From CAZIVO01 sp964542765 (GTDB lineage Bacteria > Planctomycetota > UBA1135 > UBA2386), in contig CAZIVO010000141.1 in assembly GCA_964542765.1 (NCBI GenBank), positions 1 through 7,508 on the forward strand: a stretch of 7,508 nucleotides of DNA. Reading direction: 5' to 3'. The translations under genes and the position numbers were made by a program. This document shows positions 5,161-7,508 of the stretch, piece by piece. The first letter of the stretch is position 1. Each line of letters starts with the position of its first letter. The notes beneath the pieces are model-generated. The model made no database searches and was not told the DNA's origin. It saw only the letters and a program-made list of their open reading frames with translations.

Positions 5161-7508
5161 ATGGATATGAACAAATTGACCCAGAAATCGCAGGAGGCCT
5201 TCGCCGCCGCTCAGAACAAGGCGGTGACCTTCGGGCACCAGGCCGTCGATCTCGGTCACTTGCTGGCAGCCCTGGTCGAGCAGCCCGACGGCCTGATCCC
5301 ACGCTTGCTGGCAAAGATGGAAGTGAGTGCGAGTTCGTTGGCGGCGGCGATCGATGGTGAGTTGAGCAAGACGCCGCAGGTGTCGGGCCCGGGATACGAG
5401 GCGGGCAAGATCTATCTGAGTCAGGGGCTTTCGAAGGCGCTCGTCGCAGCCGAGGAGCATGCCGACTCGATGAAGGATGAATATGTATCCGTCGAGCATC
5501 TGATGCTGGCGGTGCTCGATGCCGGTGGGGGTACACCGCTGGGTGAGATCCTCACGCAATCTCAGCTGACACACGATCGGTTCCTGCACGCCCTCAAGGA
5601 GATTCGTGGCAATCAGCGTGTCCGGAGTTCCCATCCGGAAAACACCTACGAGGCCCTGTCGCGCTACGGGATTGATCTCGTCGATGCCGCACGTAAGAAC
5701 AAGCTCGATCCGGTGATCGGCCGTGATGAGGAGATTCGGCGAGTCATCCGCATCCTCTCGCGCAAGACCAAGAACAATCCGGTACTCATCGGTGAGCCAG
5801 GAGTGGGCAAGACCGCGATTGCAGAGGGTCTCGCCCAGAGAATCTTGCGCGGGGATGTTCCCGAGGGTCTCAAGGATAGGACCGTGTTTGCCCTCGACCT
5901 CGGATCTCTGGTTGCGGGTGCTAAATTTCGAGGCGAGTTCGAAGAGCGGCTCAAGTCAGTTCTCACCGAAGTTACCAAGAGCGAGGGTCGGATCATTTTG
6001 TTCATCGACGAGATGCACAACATCGTCGGCGCTGGCAAGGCCGAAGGGTCGATGGATGCGGGCAACATGCTCAAGCCGATGCTGGCTCGCGGCGAATTGC
6101 ACTGCATCGGCGCGACCACCCTGGACGAATACCGCAAGCATGTCGAGAAGGACGCCGCGCTCGAGCGGCGATTCCAGCCGATCCTTGTGGATCAGCCTTC
6201 GGTCGAAGATTCGATCTCGATCCTGCGTGGATTGCGGGAGAGATTCGAGGTGCACCACGGCGTGACCATTCAGGATAGTGCCTTGGTGGCAGCGGCGACC
6301 TTGTCGCAGCGATACATCGCCGACCGCTTCCTGCCGGACAAGGCGATCGATCTGGTCGATGAGGCCTGTGCGATGATCCGCACCGAGATCGATTCCATGC
6401 CCGCCGAACTGGATGCTGTCAAACGACGCGTCATGCAGCTCGAGATCGAGGCTCAAGCACTGGCGAAGGAGAAGGATGCTGCCAGCGAGCAGCGGTTGAG
6501 CGAGCTGCGCAAGGAACTGCAGGATCTCCAAGGTCAGGCCGATGCGATGCAGTCTCGTTACGACGCCGAGAAAGAATCTCTGCAGGGCGTTCGCGAATGG
6601 CGTGAGAAGATCGAGCAACTGCGCAATGAGCTCGAATCAGCCAAGCGGTTGCACGATTTGGCCAAGGCTTCCGAGATCGAGTACGGCCAGCTGCCGGAAG
6701 CGGAGAAGTTGCTGTCCTTCGAGGAGCAGAAACTGGCTGATGTCGAGGGAGGTGAGCGCCTGCTTCGCGAGGAGGTGAGCGAGGATGAGATCGCGCAGAT
6801 CGTCAGCCGCTGGACTGGCGTTCCCGTGACCCGATTGGTCGAGGGTGAGCGTGAGAAACTCCTGAAGCTCGATGAGTTGTTGCACCGTCGCGTGATCGGC
6901 CAGGATGAGGCTGTTCAGCTGGTCGCGGATGCCGTCATCCGTGCCCGCTCAGGAATCAAGGACCCACGTCGGCCGATCGGTTCCTTTGTCTTCCTCGGAC
7001 CGACGGGTGTAGGTAAGACCGAACTCGCCAGGGCTTTGGCCGAGTCGCTCTTCGATTGTGAGGAGAGCATGGTGCGCATCGATATGTCCGAGTACATGGA
7101 GAAGCATGCCGTATCCCGCCTGATTGGCGCTCCGCCTGGATATGTTGGATATGAAGAAGGCGGACAGCTCACCGAGGCTGTGCGCCGGAAACCCTACTCG
7201 GTGGTCCTCTTTGATGAGATCGAGAAGGCGCATCAGGATGTCTTCAACGTTCTCTTGCAAATCCTCGATGACGGTCGAGTCACCGATAGCCATGGCCGTA
7301 CCGTGGATTTCAAGAACACGGTCATCATCATGACGAGCAACATCGGTGCTCACCGCTTGCTCGAAGGCATCGAGAATGGAGAGATTGATGAAGCCGTCAG
7401 TGATCGAGTGATGGAGGAGATGCGTCGTCACTTCCGGCCGGAGTTTCTCAACCGCATTGATGACATCGTTCTGTTCAAACCGCTGTCACCCAGTGAGATT
7501 GAAGAGAT
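5161..7508 (+). CDS. clpB: ATP-dependent disaggregase ClpB (3' end outside window)
   Basis: Hsp100/AAA+ hexameric chaperone that, with DnaK/DnaJ/GrpE, threads aggregated proteins through its central pore after heat stress. 782 codons are present of an expected ~860. Order of domains: Clp N-domain (about 4-145); NBD1 with Walker A GEPGVGKT 211-218, pore loop AGAKFRGEFEER 252-263, Walker B FIDEMH with D283/E284, and paired arginines R336/R337; a coiled-coil M-domain at about 405-530 beginning PAELDAVKRRVMQLEIE; NBD2 with Walker A GPTGVGKT 613-620, pore loop GYVGYEEGG 660-668, Walker B LFDEIEKAH with D685/E686, sensor N727 in TSNIGA, and arginine finger R765 in RPEFLNRID. The full-length M-domain and N-domain distinguish ClpB from ClpA/ClpC, and no ClpP-binding IGF/L loop is seen. 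Pore-loop-1 has phenylalanine (F256) where tyrosine is usual, a conservative change. It has its own leader and strong RBS, so it is probably transcribed separately from purB and stress-induced (inference). Confidence 0.97.
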   Translation, partial: MDMNKLTQKSQEAFAAAQNKAVTFGHQAVDLGHLLAALVEQPDGLIPRLLAKMEVSASSLAAAIDGELSKTPQVSGPGYEAGKIYLSQGLSKALVAAEEHADSMKDEYVSVEHLMLAVLDAGGGTPLGEILTQSQLTHDRFLHALKEIRGNQRVRSSHPENTYEALSRYGIDLVDAARKNKLDPVIGRDEEIRRVIRILSRKTKNNPVLIGEPGVGKTAIAEGLAQRILRGDVPEGLKDRTVFALDLGSLVAGAKFRGEFEERLKSVLTEVTKSEGRIILFIDEMHNIVGAGKAEGSMDAGNMLKPMLARGELHCIGATTLDEYRKHVEKDAALERRFQPILVDQPSVEDSISILRGLRERFEVHHGVTIQDSALVAAATLSQRYIADRFLPDKAIDLVDEACAMIRTEIDSMPAELDAVKRRVMQLEIEAQALAKEKDAASEQRLSELRKELQDLQGQADAMQSRYDAEKESLQGVREWREKIEQLRNELESAKRLHDLAKASEIEYGQLPEAEKLLSFEEQKLADVEGGERLLREEVSEDEIAQIVSRWTGVPVTRLVEGEREKLLKLDELLHRRVIGQDEAVQLVADAVIRARSGIKDPRRPIGSFVFLGPTGVGKTELARALAESLFDCEESMVRIDMSEYMEKHAVSRLIGAPPGYVGYEEGGQLTEAVRRKPYSVVLFDEIEKAHQDVFNVLLQILDDGRVTDSHGRTVDFKNTVIIMTSNIGAHRLLEGIENGEIDEAVSDRVMEEMRRHFRPEFLNRIDDIVLFKPLSPSEIEE

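Noticed and set aside
5956..6618. Minus-strand open frame inside clpB, leucine-rich translation
   Set aside because: It is the reverse complement of a highly conserved ClpB NBD1/M-domain region; the leucine richness follows from CTC/CTG read opposite GAG/CAG codons.

Overview
The window is a compact, GC-rich stretch of bacterial chromosome in which every supported gene lies on the + strand. It holds the tail of an unidentified gene, six complete protein genes and a 5'-complete clpB that runs off the right edge. No stretch longer than 300 bases lacks a gene, and I see no tRNA, rRNA, CRISPR array, transposase or other mobile-element signature. The lineage cannot be fixed from this sequence alone. 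An adenylosuccinate lyase of the vertebrate-like type, together with a ComEA-like protein and a small VanZ-like membrane protein, would fit Planctomycetota or a related deep-branching phylum; this is a low-confidence inference.

Left block (1-2399): the 3' end of an unidentified gene is followed by an FlhG/MinD-like P-loop ATPase, a membrane-anchored helix-hairpin-helix protein of ComEA type, and nadC (quinolinate phosphoribosyltransferase, NAD synthesis). The ATPase, HhH and nadC genes overlap end-to-start in different frames, which points to one transcript with coupled translation. The HhH frame runs about 120 bases into nadC, so its last ~40 residues look like read-through of nadC in another frame.

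Middle block (2400-4970): a VanZ-like multi-pass membrane protein, a small exported tryptophan-rich protein with WxxGxW-type repeats, and purB (steps of purine and AMP synthesis). The spacers carry RNA-capable hairpins that lack the U-tract of a classical terminator. The most striking is a 14-pair stem-loop that covers the purB start codon.

Right block (4971-7508): a short terminator-like hairpin after purB, a 190-base spacer with a small AT-rich inverted repeat, and clpB with a strong Shine-Dalgarno. ClpB is the Hsp100 disaggregase; about 782 codons are present and roughly the last 80 are expected to lie outside the window.

Most genes are recognisable housekeeping families. I do not see a clearly new multi-gene system. 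The points worth checking are the HhH/nadC overlap, the purB start hairpin, the U-less gene-end hairpins and the Trp-rich exported protein.
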